A stretch of 64,000 nucleotides of DNA from CAZGHF01 sp964525595 (GTDB taxonomy: Bacteria; Patescibacteriota; Minisyncoccia; UBA6257; GWB1-50-10). Of this stretch, positions 1 through 8,473 are shown piece by piece; positions within the stretch are counted from its first letter, which is position 1, and each line of letters opens with the position of its first letter. The position numbers and the translations under genes are program-made. Under the pieces are notes generated by a model. The model did not search any database. It worked only from the letters and a program-made list of their open reading frames with translations, and was not told where the DNA came from. Where the stretch lies: NCBI GenBank assembly GCA_964525595.1, contig CAZGHF010000001.1:77113-141112 (forward strand), given 5' to 3'.

Positions 1-248
1 GGGTCGCCGATTCGGCCGGTAAAGTCCCCAATCAGGAAAATTATCTGATGGCCAAGTTTTTGAAGTCGTTTCAGGATTAGGAGGCTTACGGCGTGTCCTA
101 AATGGAGATGGGGTCCGGTTGGATCAACGCCAAGGTAGATTTTGATTTTTCGGCTGCCCGAGAGGACTTTCTCAAGCGCTTGTTTGGAGGGGTAAATTTT
201 ATCTACTGCCCTTTCCAGAACTTCCCTTATTAATTCTTTCTTGTTCAT
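1..248 (-). CDS. tyrS: Tyrosine--tRNA ligase, N-terminal part (cut by window edge)
   Basis: Only the first 82 codons are inside the window. The start reads MNKKELIREVLERAVDK and is followed by GVDPTGPHLHLGHAVSLL, the class I synthetase nucleotide-binding region with an HLGH form of the HIGH motif, and then by FLIGDFTGRIGD, typical of TyrS. The enzyme charges tRNA-Tyr in the cytosol. It lies downstream of clpP on the same strand. A -10-like TATTAT with an extended TGG lies 10 nt before the ATG (264-259), so it may have its own promoter. The KMSKS motif and anticodon-binding domain lie outside the window. Confidence 0.9.
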   Translation of the reverse strand, partial: MNKKELIREVLERAVDKIYPSKQALEKVLSGSRKIKIYLGVDPTGPHLHLGHAVSLLILKRLQKLGHQIIFLIGDFTGRIGD

Positions 249-269
249 TATTCTTAATATAATACCACG

Positions 270-292
270 AAACCCCGGCGGTGCCGGGGTTT
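270..292 (-). terminator. Hairpin between clpP and tyrS
   Basis: A perfect 10-bp GC-rich stem (AAACCCCGGC paired with GCCGGGGTTT) with a 3-nt loop lies between the clpP stop and the tyrS start. There is no clean T-run on the minus strand, so it may be a weak terminator or an RNA-stabilising hairpin for clpP. Confidence 0.4.
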
Positions 293-320
293 ATAAGTTA
301 TAAAGGTTTCTTTTTATTTT

Positions 321-902
321 TTAGTTTTTTTTGACAATCTCGTCGATTATCCCGTAGCTTTTTGCTTCTTTAGGGTCAAGCCAAAAGTCGCGGTCAACGT
401 CCTTTTCAATGCGGGATAGCGGCTGACCGGTGTGCTTGGCGAGGATGTGATTTAATCTATCCTTGATTTTAATGATGTGTTTGGCGGTTATCTCAATCTC
501 CGAAGCCTGACCTTCGGCTCCGCCCATTACCTGGTGAAGAAGAATTTCGGAGTTCGGCAGGGCGAACCTTTTCCCTTTTTTGCCGGCGGCAAGGAGGACA
601 GCGCCCATTGAGGCGGCAAGCCCAACGCAGATTGTTGAAACCGGGGACTTGACGTGCTGTATTGTATCATAAACTGCCATGCCGGCCGTTACCGAACCGC
701 CAGGCGTGTTGATGTAAAGTTTGATGTCTTTTTTGGAATCCTGGTTGTCCAAAAACAGAAACTGAGCGATTACCGTGTTTGCTACGGCGTCGTGTATCGG
801 GCCGCCCAAAAAAATAATCCGCTCTTTTAAAAGGCGGGAATAAATATCGTAAGCCCGCTCGCCGTAGCTTGATTTTTCAATAACTGTTGGGATTAGGTTC
901 AT
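321..902 (-). CDS. clpP: ATP-dependent Clp protease proteolytic subunit
   Basis: ClpP serine protease; its tetradecamer degrades proteins unfolded by ClpX or ClpC ATPases. The catalytic triad is visible, in the numbering of the longest reading frame (205 residues): Ser110 in GLAASMGA, His135 in ILLHQV and Asp184 in VDRDFW. The longest frame starts at 938, but MNLIPTVIEKS aligns with the family start and a TAATAT -10 box ends 7 nt upstream of this ATG (915-910), so the start at 902 is preferred (193 aa). An ATG at 911 is an alternative. No separate propeptide is evident. Confidence 0.93.
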   Translation of the reverse strand: MNLIPTVIEKSSYGERAYDIYSRLLKERIIFLGGPIHDAVANTVIAQFLFLDNQDSKKDIKLYINTPGGSVTAGMAVYDTIQHVKSPVSTICVGLAASMGAVLLAAGKKGKRFALPNSEILLHQVMGGAEGQASEIEITAKHIIKIKDRLNHILAKHTGQPLSRIEKDVDRDFWLDPKEAKSYGIIDEIVKKN

Positions 903-948
903 CGCTTCCATATTAGTCCATAGTCTTGGTTGCGTCAAACCCCGTATT

Positions 949-1464
949 TCAGGTTTTTACCATGACAAAACCGATTATTTTTCTTGCTCCAGATTTTTTT
1001 AAGACCCTCACAGCCTCTTTCATCGTCGCGCCGGAAGTGAAGACGTCGTCAACGAGAATTATATTTCTTCCGGCAATAAGCGCCGGATTTTTTATTCCAA
1101 AACAACCTGCCACGTTTTTTTCTCTCTCTTTATAGTTCTTGGTTTTTATCTGCGGATTTGTTTTCTTTGTTCTTATAAGATTGTCTTCGTGGATTTTAAT
1201 TTTTAGCTCATCGCTTACGATTCTTGCGATTAGCGCTGCCTGATTGAAACCGCGCTCCCTCTCTTTTTTGGCGTGGAGAGGGACGGGGATGATAATAAAA
1301 ATAGAATTTTGAATTTCTTTTGTTTTGATTACCTTTTTAAGGTAACTTTTCACGATTTTGGAGAGCGGTTCGAGAGCCGTTCTGATTCTCTGGTATTTTA
1401 AGGCGTGAACCAGTTCTTTTACCACCGGGATTCTGCAGAAAGAAGAGGCGGGAAGAAAAAACAT
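949..1464 (-). CDS. comFC: ComF family phosphoribosyltransferase, C-terminal part
   Basis: 171 aa. It carries the ComF-specific RERGFNQA segment and the PRPP-binding loop IILVDDVFTSGATM. ComFC-type proteins are linked to DNA uptake and single-strand DNA handling in competent bacteria, which fits the type IV pilus locus next door. The usual N-terminal zinc-finger region is missing from this frame: the frame is closed by TAA at 1473-1471, just before the ATG. The missing half is found upstream in the same frame (see 1510-1659). No convincing ribosome binding site was seen before 1464. Confidence 0.8.
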   Translation of the reverse strand: MFFLPASSFCRIPVVKELVHALKYQRIRTALEPLSKIVKSYLKKVIKTKEIQNSIFIIIPVPLHAKKERERGFNQAALIARIVSDELKIKIHEDNLIRTKKTNPQIKTKNYKEREKNVAGCFGIKNPALIAGRNIILVDDVFTSGATMKEAVRVLKKSGARKIIGFVMVKT

Positions 1465-1509
1465 GATAGCTTAATCGCAGTTATACGCGATTTTAGTATG
1501 GAGACAGCT

Positions 1510-1659
1510 CTATGGAGGACAGACAAAACCGCTTCTTATTTCGATTAAAGCTTCGCAACTGCTGCAAAGTGCACCACTCGCGATTCGCCTTCGGCAACCG
1601 ACGCAGAGTGGCGGGAAGAGAACCAAAAACAATTGTTTTAGAAAAGAATGATAGTTCAT
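1510..1659 (-). pseudogene. Detached N-terminal zinc-finger half of comF (49-aa ORF)
   Basis: A 49-codon ORF begins MNYHSFLKQLFLV and contains FPPLCVGC followed by LCSSC and FVCPP, the cysteine-pair layout of the ComF N-terminal domain. It ends at TAG (1512-1510) and is in exactly the same frame as the phosphoribosyltransferase half, with a further TAA at 1473-1471. A TAGAAT -10 box sits 6 nt before its ATG, so it looks transcribed from the original comF promoter. Either the gene is decaying by point mutation, or two polypeptides are made. Both parts together have the normal ComF length. Confidence 0.65.
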
Positions 1660-1665
1660 TATCTT

Positions 1666-1687
1666 ATTCTATTCCTCGTGCTAGAAT
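1666..1687. promoter_or_regulatory. Divergent -10 boxes for comF and pilM
   Basis: TAGAAT on the minus strand (1671-1666) lies 6 nt before the comF N-terminal ORF. TAGAAT on the plus strand (1682-1687), preceded by TGC (an extended -10), lies 9 nt before the pilM ATG. Both spacings predict transcripts that start almost at the start codon. Confidence 0.5.
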
Positions 1688-1696
1688 ATAGAAACA

Positions 1697-2791
1697 ATGA
1701 ACTTGGATTTCTTTGGTTTTTTTAAAGATATCGCCAATTTTTTGAAGGCAGGTTCGGTTTTAGGGGTTGATATCGGCACTACCTCCATAAAGATGGCGGA
1801 AGTGTCGAGAAAAGGCGCCAATTTCAAGCTTGTAAATTACGGGGTACTGGAGACGAAAAAATATATCGAGCATCCGAATCAGGCCATCCAGACCGGCTCT
1901 TTGGAAATAGTTGAAAAAGAAGCAGTAAACCTCCTCAACGTTCTTTTGAATGAAGTAAAGCCGAAGAGTAAAACCGTCCTCGTTTCAATTCCGGTCTTTT
2001 CGTCCTTTATCGTTCCTCTTGACATGCCGCTTCTTTCAGCTCAGGAAACCGAAAAATCTGTGAGTTTTCAAGCTAAGAAATACATTCCCTTGCCACAGAG
2101 CGCCGTTTCCCACGACTGGATTAAGGTTGATGAATTTGAAAATAACAAGGGGGTGAAATTCCAGAGACTGCTATTAATAGGTATTCCTTCAAGTGTAATT
2201 AAGAAATACAAAGGAATCTTCAAAACTGTTGGCTTGCGTCTCGTTACTCTTGAACTTGAAACGCTTGCTCTTGCCCGCGCTCTCGGAAATTTCAGCGAAC
2301 CAACTCTTGTTGTTGATATCGGAGGCGAATCTACGAGCATCAATGTCATTGAGGGGAGTCTTGTCAAGCATTCATCTGTGAGCGATTATGGCGGTATTCA
2401 TCTTACGCAGGCCTTGTCGCGAGGTTTAGGCTTAAGCGTCTTAAGGGCTGAAGAACTGAAACGCCGAAGAGGTCTTATGGGGAAAGAAGGAGAAAGCGAG
2501 TTATCAACATTAATTCTGCCGTTTTTAGATGTTATAATACAAGAAACGAGATATGCACGGGATTCTTACGAGCGCCGTTACGGTAAGAAGGTGGAAAAAT
2601 TAATGCTTGTTGGCGGCGGTGCAAACCTTTTAGGTATTAACAAATATTTTGGCAGTCAGATGAATTTACCAACTATTGAACCGGCGACTTTGAATGGTTT
2701 TGAATATAATCCTGATTTGGAGCTTGTCACCAGATACCTTAAAAATGAATTACCGGTCGCAATAGGTCTCGCCAAAAGATATTTTATTTAG
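1697..2791 (+). CDS. pilM: Type IV pilus assembly protein PilM
   Basis: 364 aa, actin-like ATPase fold. The first phosphate loop is VLGVDIGTTSIKMAEV and the second is LVVDIGGESTSINVIE; a glycine-rich LMLVGGGANLLGI segment follows near the C-terminus. PilM is cytoplasmic and binds the N-terminus of PilN, linking the inner-membrane PilNO complex to the motor. It is the first gene of an operon with pilN four bases downstream. Transcription probably begins at the extended -10 box just upstream. Confidence 0.93.
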   Translation: MNLDFFGFFKDIANFLKAGSVLGVDIGTTSIKMAEVSRKGANFKLVNYGVLETKKYIEHPNQAIQTGSLEIVEKEAVNLLNVLLNEVKPKSKTVLVSIPVFSSFIVPLDMPLLSAQETEKSVSFQAKKYIPLPQSAVSHDWIKVDEFENNKGVKFQRLLLIGIPSSVIKKYKGIFKTVGLRLVTLELETLALARALGNFSEPTLVVDIGGESTSINVIEGSLVKHSSVSDYGGIHLTQALSRGLGLSVLRAEELKRRRGLMGKEGESELSTLILPFLDVIIQETRYARDSYERRYGKKVEKLMLVGGGANLLGINKYFGSQMNLPTIEPATLNGFEYNPDLELVTRYLKNELPVAIGLAKRYFI

Positions 2792-2794
2792 AAG

Positions 2795-3358
2795 ATGCCC
2801 GACATACATTCCCAGCCAAATTTAAGCAACCAATTTGCCTCTGATACAATCCAGATAGGTTTTCCATGGCGGCTTTTCATTTTTTCCTCCGCTCTTTTCC
2901 TCTTTTCCCTTTTTGTTTTCTTTGGTCTCAGGTTTGGCTACATCGCCTACATTGATGGGAGGGCCGAGGATCTCGACCGAAAAATCGAAGACTTAGCCCA
3001 GCAGGTAACCCGGGAAGACCAGCAAAGCTTTATTGGTTTTTATTCTCAACTTGTGAATCTTGAGAAAGTTTTAGGTCGTCATGGATTTTCGGCAAACGTC
3101 TTCACTTTCATCGAACGAAACACACTTGGCGAGGTTTATTATAAAGAAGCTGAGTTTTCTGCCCCGGACAAAAGTATTGATCTGAGCGGCGTCACCACTT
3201 CAAATGGAACGCTGGTTAACCAACTTTCTTTACTCGATAATCGGGAAGAAGTAAACCGCGTGATTCTTAACCGGATGAATGCTGAAGAAGCCGGCGGTGT
3301 TGCTTTTAACATCACCATCTTTTTTGAAGGAGATTTTTTTCAAAAACCCACACTATAA
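2795..3358 (+). CDS. pilN: PilN-like type IV pilus inner-membrane protein
   Basis: 187 aa. A short cytoplasmic N-terminus precedes a single membrane segment at about residues 26-48, then a coiled-coil stretch (RAEDLDRKIEDLAQQV) and a small periplasmic domain. This is the fold order of PilN, which pairs with PilO and anchors PilM at the membrane. The call rests mainly on topology and position between pilM and a PilO-like gene. The sequence itself is divergent. Confidence 0.75.
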   Translation: MPDIHSQPNLSNQFASDTIQIGFPWRLFIFSSALFLFSLFVFFGLRFGYIAYIDGRAEDLDRKIEDLAQQVTREDQQSFIGFYSQLVNLEKVLGRHGFSANVFTFIERNTLGEVYYKEAEFSAPDKSIDLSGVTTSNGTLVNQLSLLDNREEVNRVILNRMNAEEAGGVAFNITIFFEGDFFQKPTL

Positions 3359-3374
3359 GACCATAAGATAAGAC

Positions 3375-3935
3375 ATGAAAACCTCAACTAAGAGAATTTT
3401 AAGCATAGCCTTAGCCGCCCTCCTTTTTGTGGGTATTCTCGTTGTTTATGCAAGTCTTATAAAACCAGAGCTTGCTAAAATAGACGAGAAAAGAGCGCTT
3501 GTGGTTTCCAAGGAAAGTCTTTTTGCAAGCGAGAGCAGTGCTGTGAACCAAGTACAGGATTTAATCGGTCAGTTCCAAAGCATTGTTGCTCTTCAGGAAA
3601 CGGTTTCTCTCGCTCTGCCGCAGGAGGAAAACGTGACTGGCATCTTGAATCAGATTCAATCGATTGCCAGTTTATCAAACGTTTCGCTCAATTCTTTTTC
3701 AGTAAGACCGCTTGCTTTTAAGCCGACGAAACAACCGCTGGTAAGGCGTCTTGGTTCTCTTGAAATTGTCTTTGCGGTGACAGGGGGTTACGAAAACCTA
3801 AAACAGTTTTTAAAATCTCTTGAAACCAATGTCAGGATTTCCAATATAACGAGTTTCCGGTTTTTCCCGATGGTCAACCCTTTAATTAGTGGCTATAGCC
3901 TTAACTTAACGGTCGAAACATTTTATCAGGAATAA
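3375..3935 (+). CDS. pilO: PilO-like type IV pilus inner-membrane protein
   Basis: 186 aa. One N-terminal membrane helix (about residues 8-27) is followed by a helical stretch and a ferredoxin-like periplasmic domain ending in GYSLNLTVETFYQE. PilO forms a heterodimer with PilN and helps align the pilus machine. It follows pilN by 16 nt and precedes a PilP-like gene by 2 nt, which is the standard MNOP order. Confidence 0.75.
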   Translation: MKTSTKRILSIALAALLFVGILVVYASLIKPELAKIDEKRALVVSKESLFASESSAVNQVQDLIGQFQSIVALQETVSLALPQEENVTGILNQIQSIASLSNVSLNSFSVRPLAFKPTKQPLVRRLGSLEIVFAVTGGYENLKQFLKSLETNVRISNITSFRFFPMVNPLISGYSLNLTVETFYQE

Positions 3936-3937
3936 CC

Positions 3938-4228
3938 ATGGCAATAGTAGTTGAAGAACAAAAAAAATCGGTTAATTGGGTAACAATTCTTACAATGCTA
4001 GTTGTCATCGCCGTTGTTTTTGCCGGCGCTTACTTGCTTTTTTTCAAAAAACCGGAACTTATAGAGATTGTTACGCCGGGAGGGCTGGAAGGCGTAAGCG
4101 AGATTTCCAAAATTTCTTTTGATCCAGAAAGCGTTTTGAGTGCACCAACCTTCAAGCTTCTGCGCCAGTATGGGACGGCTCCCACGCCGTCTACCCCGGG
4201 ACGGGACAATCCTTTTGAGCCATTTTAA
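3938..4228 (+). CDS. Small PilP-like membrane protein
   Basis: 96 aa with one membrane helix (about 17-36) and a C-terminus reading PGRDNPFEPF. A short RxNPFxPF tail is what PilP proteins carry near their start or end, and the gene stands exactly where pilP stands in MNOPQ operons. No secretin (pilQ) follows, as expected if the cell has no classical outer membrane. The PilP assignment is by position plus tail motif and is not certain. Confidence 0.5.
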   Translation: MAIVVEEQKKSVNWVTILTMLVVIAVVFAGAYLLFFKKPELIEIVTPGGLEGVSEISKISFDPESVLSAPTFKLLRQYGTAPTPSTPGRDNPFEPF

Positions 4229-4258
4229 GGGCTTTGTATAGATTTCTTTAAAACCTTG

Positions 4259-4288
4259 ACCAAGCACTCAATGTTTTGAGTGCTTGGT
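4259..4288. repeat. 13-bp perfect hairpin between the PilP-like gene and pilB
   Basis: Arms ACCAAGCACTCAA and TTGAGTGCTTGGT enclose a 4-nt loop. There is no T-run, so it is not a classical terminator. It may set a processing or attenuation point inside the pilus operon, since pilB has its own leader and an extended -10-like box (TGGTAAAAT) just downstream. Confidence 0.55.
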
Positions 4289-4350
4289 GCTCAAATTTAT
4301 GGTAAAATCTAGGTTAGGATAGGAATTTAAGAATTTTAATAAATTTAAAC

Positions 4351-6081
4351 ATGACTGACCAAGAGCTATTTAAAGAACTCGTTAAAAGAAATATTTTAGA
4401 AGCGGCTCTGGCCGAGAAAACTCTGAAAGACGCGGGTTTTACAAATCGGTCAGCTGAAGAGCTTCTCTACGAGCGCCGTTTAGCCGACGAGACGGCTGTC
4501 GCAAAAGTCAAAAGCGAACTCTTGAAGGTGCCTTATAAGAAAATTGACCCCGTCTCTATAAGTGAAGAAATTTTGAAGATTATTCCTTACGAAACTTCGA
4601 AAACTTACCGGGTTGTGCCGCTTGAAAAACAGAAGGACATGCTTGTTGTCGGAATGCTCCGACCGGAACCCCAAGTTGAAGAAGCTCTCCGTTTCATTGC
4701 CAAGCGCGAACATCTGTCCTTAGGCGTTTTTATAATCACCCCCTCGGATCTTGCCGCCGTTTGGCGCCGCTACACTCCTTACCGCAGTGAGATTGAATCT
4801 GCCGTAAGGGAATTAGGTGGAGGAAAAGAAGACAAGGACAATAAGCTGATTTCTCTTGAAGAGGGGGCGAGAACTGTGGAGGAAGGGCCAATTATAAAAA
4901 TCGTGGCTTCAACTCTAAGAAGAGCGGTTGAAGTCGGCGCTTCCGATGTTCACTTTGAGCCTCAACGCTCCCGGTTTCGGGTGAGGTTCAGGATTGACGG
5001 AAAACTTGAAGAAGTTGCCTCATTGCCGACATCTTTGAGTCAACCCATTATATCAAGAGTAAAAGTTCTCTCGCGTTTACGGTTGGATGAAACACGGATT
5101 CCTCAAGACGGTCGTTTTAGAACGGTCGTTTCCGGCCGCGATATTGACTATCGTGTTTCAACTTTCCCGACACCCTCCGGCGAAAAGGCGGCCATTCGTA
5201 TTCTTGACCCGAGTACCGGTCTTCGCGGCTTGAAAGAAATCGGTCTTTCCGACTACAATTTCAGGATTTTGGACGAGACAACAAGTGGTCCTTTCGGTAT
5301 GATTTTGATTTCCGGCCCCACCGGTTCAGGAAAGACCACCACGCTTTACGCGATGATGCAGAAAATAAATTCCAGCGATGTGAATGTTATGAGTCTGGAA
5401 GATCCGGTAGAGTATTTTATGGACGGGATAAACCAATCGCAGGTAAAGCCTGAGATTGGTTACACTTTTGCTTCGGGTTTGAGGCAGATTCTTCGGCAGG
5501 ACCCTGACATAATTATGGTTGGCGAGATTCGTGACTCAGAAACCGCTGGTCTTGCCATAAACTCTGCTCTCACCGGTCACATGGTTCTTTCAACTCTTCA
5601 CACCAATAGTGCTGTTGGTGTTATTCCCCGACTGGTTGATTTGGGTGTGCCGGGATTTCTTCTTTCTTCCGCTCTGCGGTTGATGATAGCCCAACGGCTT
5701 GTCTCCCGTCTTTGTCCAAAATGTAAAGAAAAAACAGAGGCGTCTAAGGAAGCGGCGGACATAATTACGGAGAACTTGAATAACCTCCCGCCTAATTTTA
5801 AGAGAGATCCAAAATTTAAACCGCCCTACCAAGTTTATCACCCCGGTTCTAAAGGTGCCTGTGAGGCTTGCAAAGGAAAAGGTTTTTCAGGTCGGGTGGC
5901 AATTTTTGAAATTTTCAGAATGACCCGGGAGCTTGGAAATCTCATTAGTTCGGGGTTTACCGAAGGAAGACTTCAAGATGAAGCGAAGCGTCAGGGAATG
6001 GTAACATTAAGGCAGGACGGGATAATAAAAGCTTTGGAAGGTAAAGTTTTATTGGAGGAGGTATTGCGTGAAACCGAGTAA
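4351..6081 (+). CDS. pilB: Type IV pilus extension ATPase PilB
   Basis: 576 aa, GspE/PilB family hexameric ATPase that drives pilin polymerisation. An N-terminal T2SSE_N domain (about 20-150) is followed by the catalytic core: Walker A GPTGSGKTT at 322-330, Asp box DPVEYF, Walker B DIIMVGEIRD near 386-395 and His box STLHTN. Paired cysteines (CPKC and CEAC) near the C-terminus form the zinc-binding site seen in GspE/PilB. Its leader shares a 19-nt block with the pilC leader. Confidence 0.95.
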   Translation: MTDQELFKELVKRNILEAALAEKTLKDAGFTNRSAEELLYERRLADETAVAKVKSELLKVPYKKIDPVSISEEILKIIPYETSKTYRVVPLEKQKDMLVVGMLRPEPQVEEALRFIAKREHLSLGVFIITPSDLAAVWRRYTPYRSEIESAVRELGGGKEDKDNKLISLEEGARTVEEGPIIKIVASTLRRAVEVGASDVHFEPQRSRFRVRFRIDGKLEEVASLPTSLSQPIISRVKVLSRLRLDETRIPQDGRFRTVVSGRDIDYRVSTFPTPSGEKAAIRILDPSTGLRGLKEIGLSDYNFRILDETTSGPFGMILISGPTGSGKTTTLYAMMQKINSSDVNVMSLEDPVEYFMDGINQSQVKPEIGYTFASGLRQILRQDPDIIMVGEIRDSETAGLAINSALTGHMVLSTLHTNSAVGVIPRLVDLGVPGFLLSSALRLMIAQRLVSRLCPKCKEKTEASKEAADIITENLNNLPPNFKRDPKFKPPYQVYHPGSKGACEACKGKGFSGRVAIFEIFRMTRELGNLISSGFTEGRLQDEAKRQGMVTLRQDGIIKALEGKVLLEEVLRETE

Positions 6082-6098
6082 ACCTTAAAATACAATAT

Positions 6099-7169
6099 AT
6101 GGATTACAAACAAAAATTAAATGAACTGCTTCTTATAACAGCTAAGCAGAATGCTTCTGATCTTCATGTTGCAGTGGGTAGGCGACCGACTATTCGAGTT
6201 GACAGCGTTTTAATTCCTATTACTAAGGAGTCGATTCTCACAAAAGCTGATGCCGAGGGGCTTGTTCTTGCACTCCTTACCGATGAACAGAAGAAAGAAT
6301 TTTTTGTAAAGAAACAACTCGACTTTTCTTACAGCTTGGAAGACAAAGCGAGGTTCAGAGTAAATGTTTATCTCCAGCGAGGTTTTATGGCTGCGGCCAT
6401 GCGGCTTATTCCCGCAGGAATCAGAACCTTGGAAGAGTTGGGTTTACCGCCTCTCCTTCACGATTTTACCAAACTCAACCAAGGCTTCATTCTTATTGTG
6501 GGACCGGCTGGTCATGGCAAGTCAACGACACTTGCTGCTCTTCTTGACGAGATAAACCACAAACGGACTGACCATATCATTACAATTGAAGACCCAATTG
6601 AATATTTGTTCTCGCAAGACAGATGTATTATTTCCCAAAGAGAAGTCGGCATGGATACTCTTTCTTTTCACGACGCTCTTCGATCAATTCTTCGGCAGGA
6701 CCCGGACGTTATTATGATTGGTGAAGTCCGAGATCCGGAAACAATGGCTACCGCAATGACAGCTGCTGAAACAGGTCACTTAGTTTTCTCAACCATGCAT
6801 ACAAATTCAGCATCGCAAACCATTGACCGAATAATTGATTCTTTCCCGCCGAGTCAGCAGGGTCAGGTTATTTCTCAGCTTGCCTCGACGCTTGTTGCGG
6901 TAATCTCCGAACGTTTGATTCCGAGGCTTGGCGGCAGCCGGATTCCCGCAATGGAAATAATGATTGCCAACCCGGCTATCAGAAACCTCATTCGTGAGAA
7001 GAAAATTTATCAGATTGATTTAGTGATTGAAACAAGCGTTCAGGAGGGCATGATGTCTCTTAACCGTTCGTTGGTTAATCTGGTGAAAAAGAAAGAAATC
7101 TCCCTTGAACAAGCCAGAGCTTATTCTTTGAATCCAGGAGAGTTAACGATACTCCTTGAGAGGTCATAA
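6099..7169 (+). CDS. pilT: Type IV pilus retraction ATPase PilT
   Basis: 356 aa. The PilT family powers pilus disassembly and therefore twitching and DNA uptake. Walker A is GPAGHGKST at 135-143 (Ala and His replace the usual Thr and Ser), Walker B is DVIMIGEVRD near 203-212, and the His box STMHTN is at about 231-236. The AIRNLIRE motif of PilT is present as AIRNLIREKK. It lies 18 nt after pilB. Presence of both PilB and PilT predicts dynamic, retractable pili. Confidence 0.94.
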   Translation: MDYKQKLNELLLITAKQNASDLHVAVGRRPTIRVDSVLIPITKESILTKADAEGLVLALLTDEQKKEFFVKKQLDFSYSLEDKARFRVNVYLQRGFMAAAMRLIPAGIRTLEELGLPPLLHDFTKLNQGFILIVGPAGHGKSTTLAALLDEINHKRTDHIITIEDPIEYLFSQDRCIISQREVGMDTLSFHDALRSILRQDPDVIMIGEVRDPETMATAMTAAETGHLVFSTMHTNSASQTIDRIIDSFPPSQQGQVISQLASTLVAVISERLIPRLGGSRIPAMEIMIANPAIRNLIREKKIYQIDLVIETSVQEGMMSLNRSLVNLVKKKEISLEQARAYSLNPGELTILLERS

Positions 7170-7207
7170 GGGTTAGGTAGAGATTTAAGAATTTTAATAA
7201 ACTTGGC

Positions 7208-8413
7208 ATGAAATTTTCGTACAAAGCAAGAACTAAAGAAGGTGAATTTCAGGTTGGCAACGTTGAAGCCGGCAGCCGGGAGGCGGCGGCAAACGTTCTT
7301 TTAGGGCATGGCCTTTTCGTGCTTACGCTTGAGTCGGTTAGGGAATCGCGTTGGTACAATCGGATTCTCGAATTCTTTAAGAGGGCGAAAACTACCGACA
7401 TCATGATTTTCACTCGGCAGTTTGCGACAATGCTTGCTTCTCAAGTGCCTTTATCCGACAGTTTGGCAAACCTTTATCGTCAGACAACGCATCCGGTTCT
7501 TAAAGAAGCAATAACAGAGGTAGCGGGCGACGTTGATGCCGGCTTTTCTCTTTCCCAGGCTCTTGAGCGGCACTCCGGCATTTTTTCGGAATTCTACGTT
7601 AACATGGTAAAGTCTGCAGAGGTGACCGGTCGCCTCTCCGAAGTATTGGGTTTTCTTGCCGACTATCTTGAAAAGCAGGCTACTTTGGTGGCTAAGGTAA
7701 AAAATGCTCTTATTTATCCAGCTCTTGTAATCGCTCTCTTTTTTGTGGTCGTGATTATAATGGTTTCTTTCGTTTTACCCCAGATTGCGCCGATTTTCGA
7801 GGAAGCGGACATCGAGTTGCCGGTATTTACCCAAGTGCTCTTATCCGGCGGTGAGTTCTTTTCCCAATGGTGGTGGATAATTGGAATACTTTTCATTCTA
7901 TTTGTTCTTGTAATTATAGATTATTTTCAAACCAAAGAGGGCAAGGTTGTTCTTGACGAAATTTCTCTTCGCCTTCCCGTGGTTGGTCCGCTTTTTCAAA
8001 AGCTCTACATCGCCCGCTTTGCGGAATCGACTCGAGTGCTCATTAAGGGCGGCCTTACCATACCCCAATCAATTGAAATATCTTCCCACACTATCGGTAA
8101 CGCCGTTTATCGTGACCGGCTTCACGAAGCTTCAACGCGGATAAGAAAAGGGGAACTTCTCTCGAAAGCATTAGAGGCAATGCCTGAATTCCCACCGCTT
8201 GTTTCCCAACTTATCGCAGTCGGTGAGCAAACTGGCCGATTAGAGCAACTTTTGGAAAAAATCACCGATTTTTATACCCGGGAAGTTGATGATATCGTAA
8301 ACAATTTGGTTACTTTGATTCAGCCCTCCTTGATGGTTGTAATAGGTATTATGGTGGCAATTCTTTTTGCTTCAATTCTTCTTCCGATTTACAGTTTAAG
8401 CCAGGTATTTTAA
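7208..8413 (+). CDS. pilC: Type IV pilus platform protein PilC
   Basis: 401 aa, polytopic inner-membrane platform with two T2SSF domains (about 65-190 and 270-395) and membrane segments near 165-190, 215-240 and 375-395. It links the PilB/PilT motors to the growing pilus. The second domain ends with the typical IQPSLMVVIGIMVA stretch. The 5' leader contains ATTTAAGAATTTTAATAAA (7183-7201), identical to the block before pilB at 4325-4343. Confidence 0.93.
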   Translation: MKFSYKARTKEGEFQVGNVEAGSREAAANVLLGHGLFVLTLESVRESRWYNRILEFFKRAKTTDIMIFTRQFATMLASQVPLSDSLANLYRQTTHPVLKEAITEVAGDVDAGFSLSQALERHSGIFSEFYVNMVKSAEVTGRLSEVLGFLADYLEKQATLVAKVKNALIYPALVIALFFVVVIIMVSFVLPQIAPIFEEADIELPVFTQVLLSGGEFFSQWWWIIGILFILFVLVIIDYFQTKEGKVVLDEISLRLPVVGPLFQKLYIARFAESTRVLIKGGLTIPQSIEISSHTIGNAVYRDRLHEASTRIRKGELLSKALEAMPEFPPLVSQLIAVGEQTGRLEQLLEKITDFYTREVDDIVNNLVTLIQPSLMVVIGIMVAILFASILLPIYSLSQVF

Positions 8414-8415
8414 TG

Positions 8416-8424
8416 TGATATACT
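8416..8424 (+). promoter_or_regulatory. Extended -10 promoter before the major pilin gene
   Basis: TGATATACT (TGn followed by TATACT) lies right after the pilC stop and about 50 nt before the pilin start. This would give the pilin its own transcript, separate from the assembly genes. Confidence 0.45.
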
Positions 8425-8473
8425 TTTATTGAAGGTTAAAAAAGGTCGAAGGAAATAGCTTAAAAATTAAAAG

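Noticed and set aside
1510..1512. Stop-codon recoding as an explanation for the split comF.
   Set aside because: The stops are TAG and TAA; other genes end normally with TAA, TAG and TGA. Known CPR recoding concerns TGA only.
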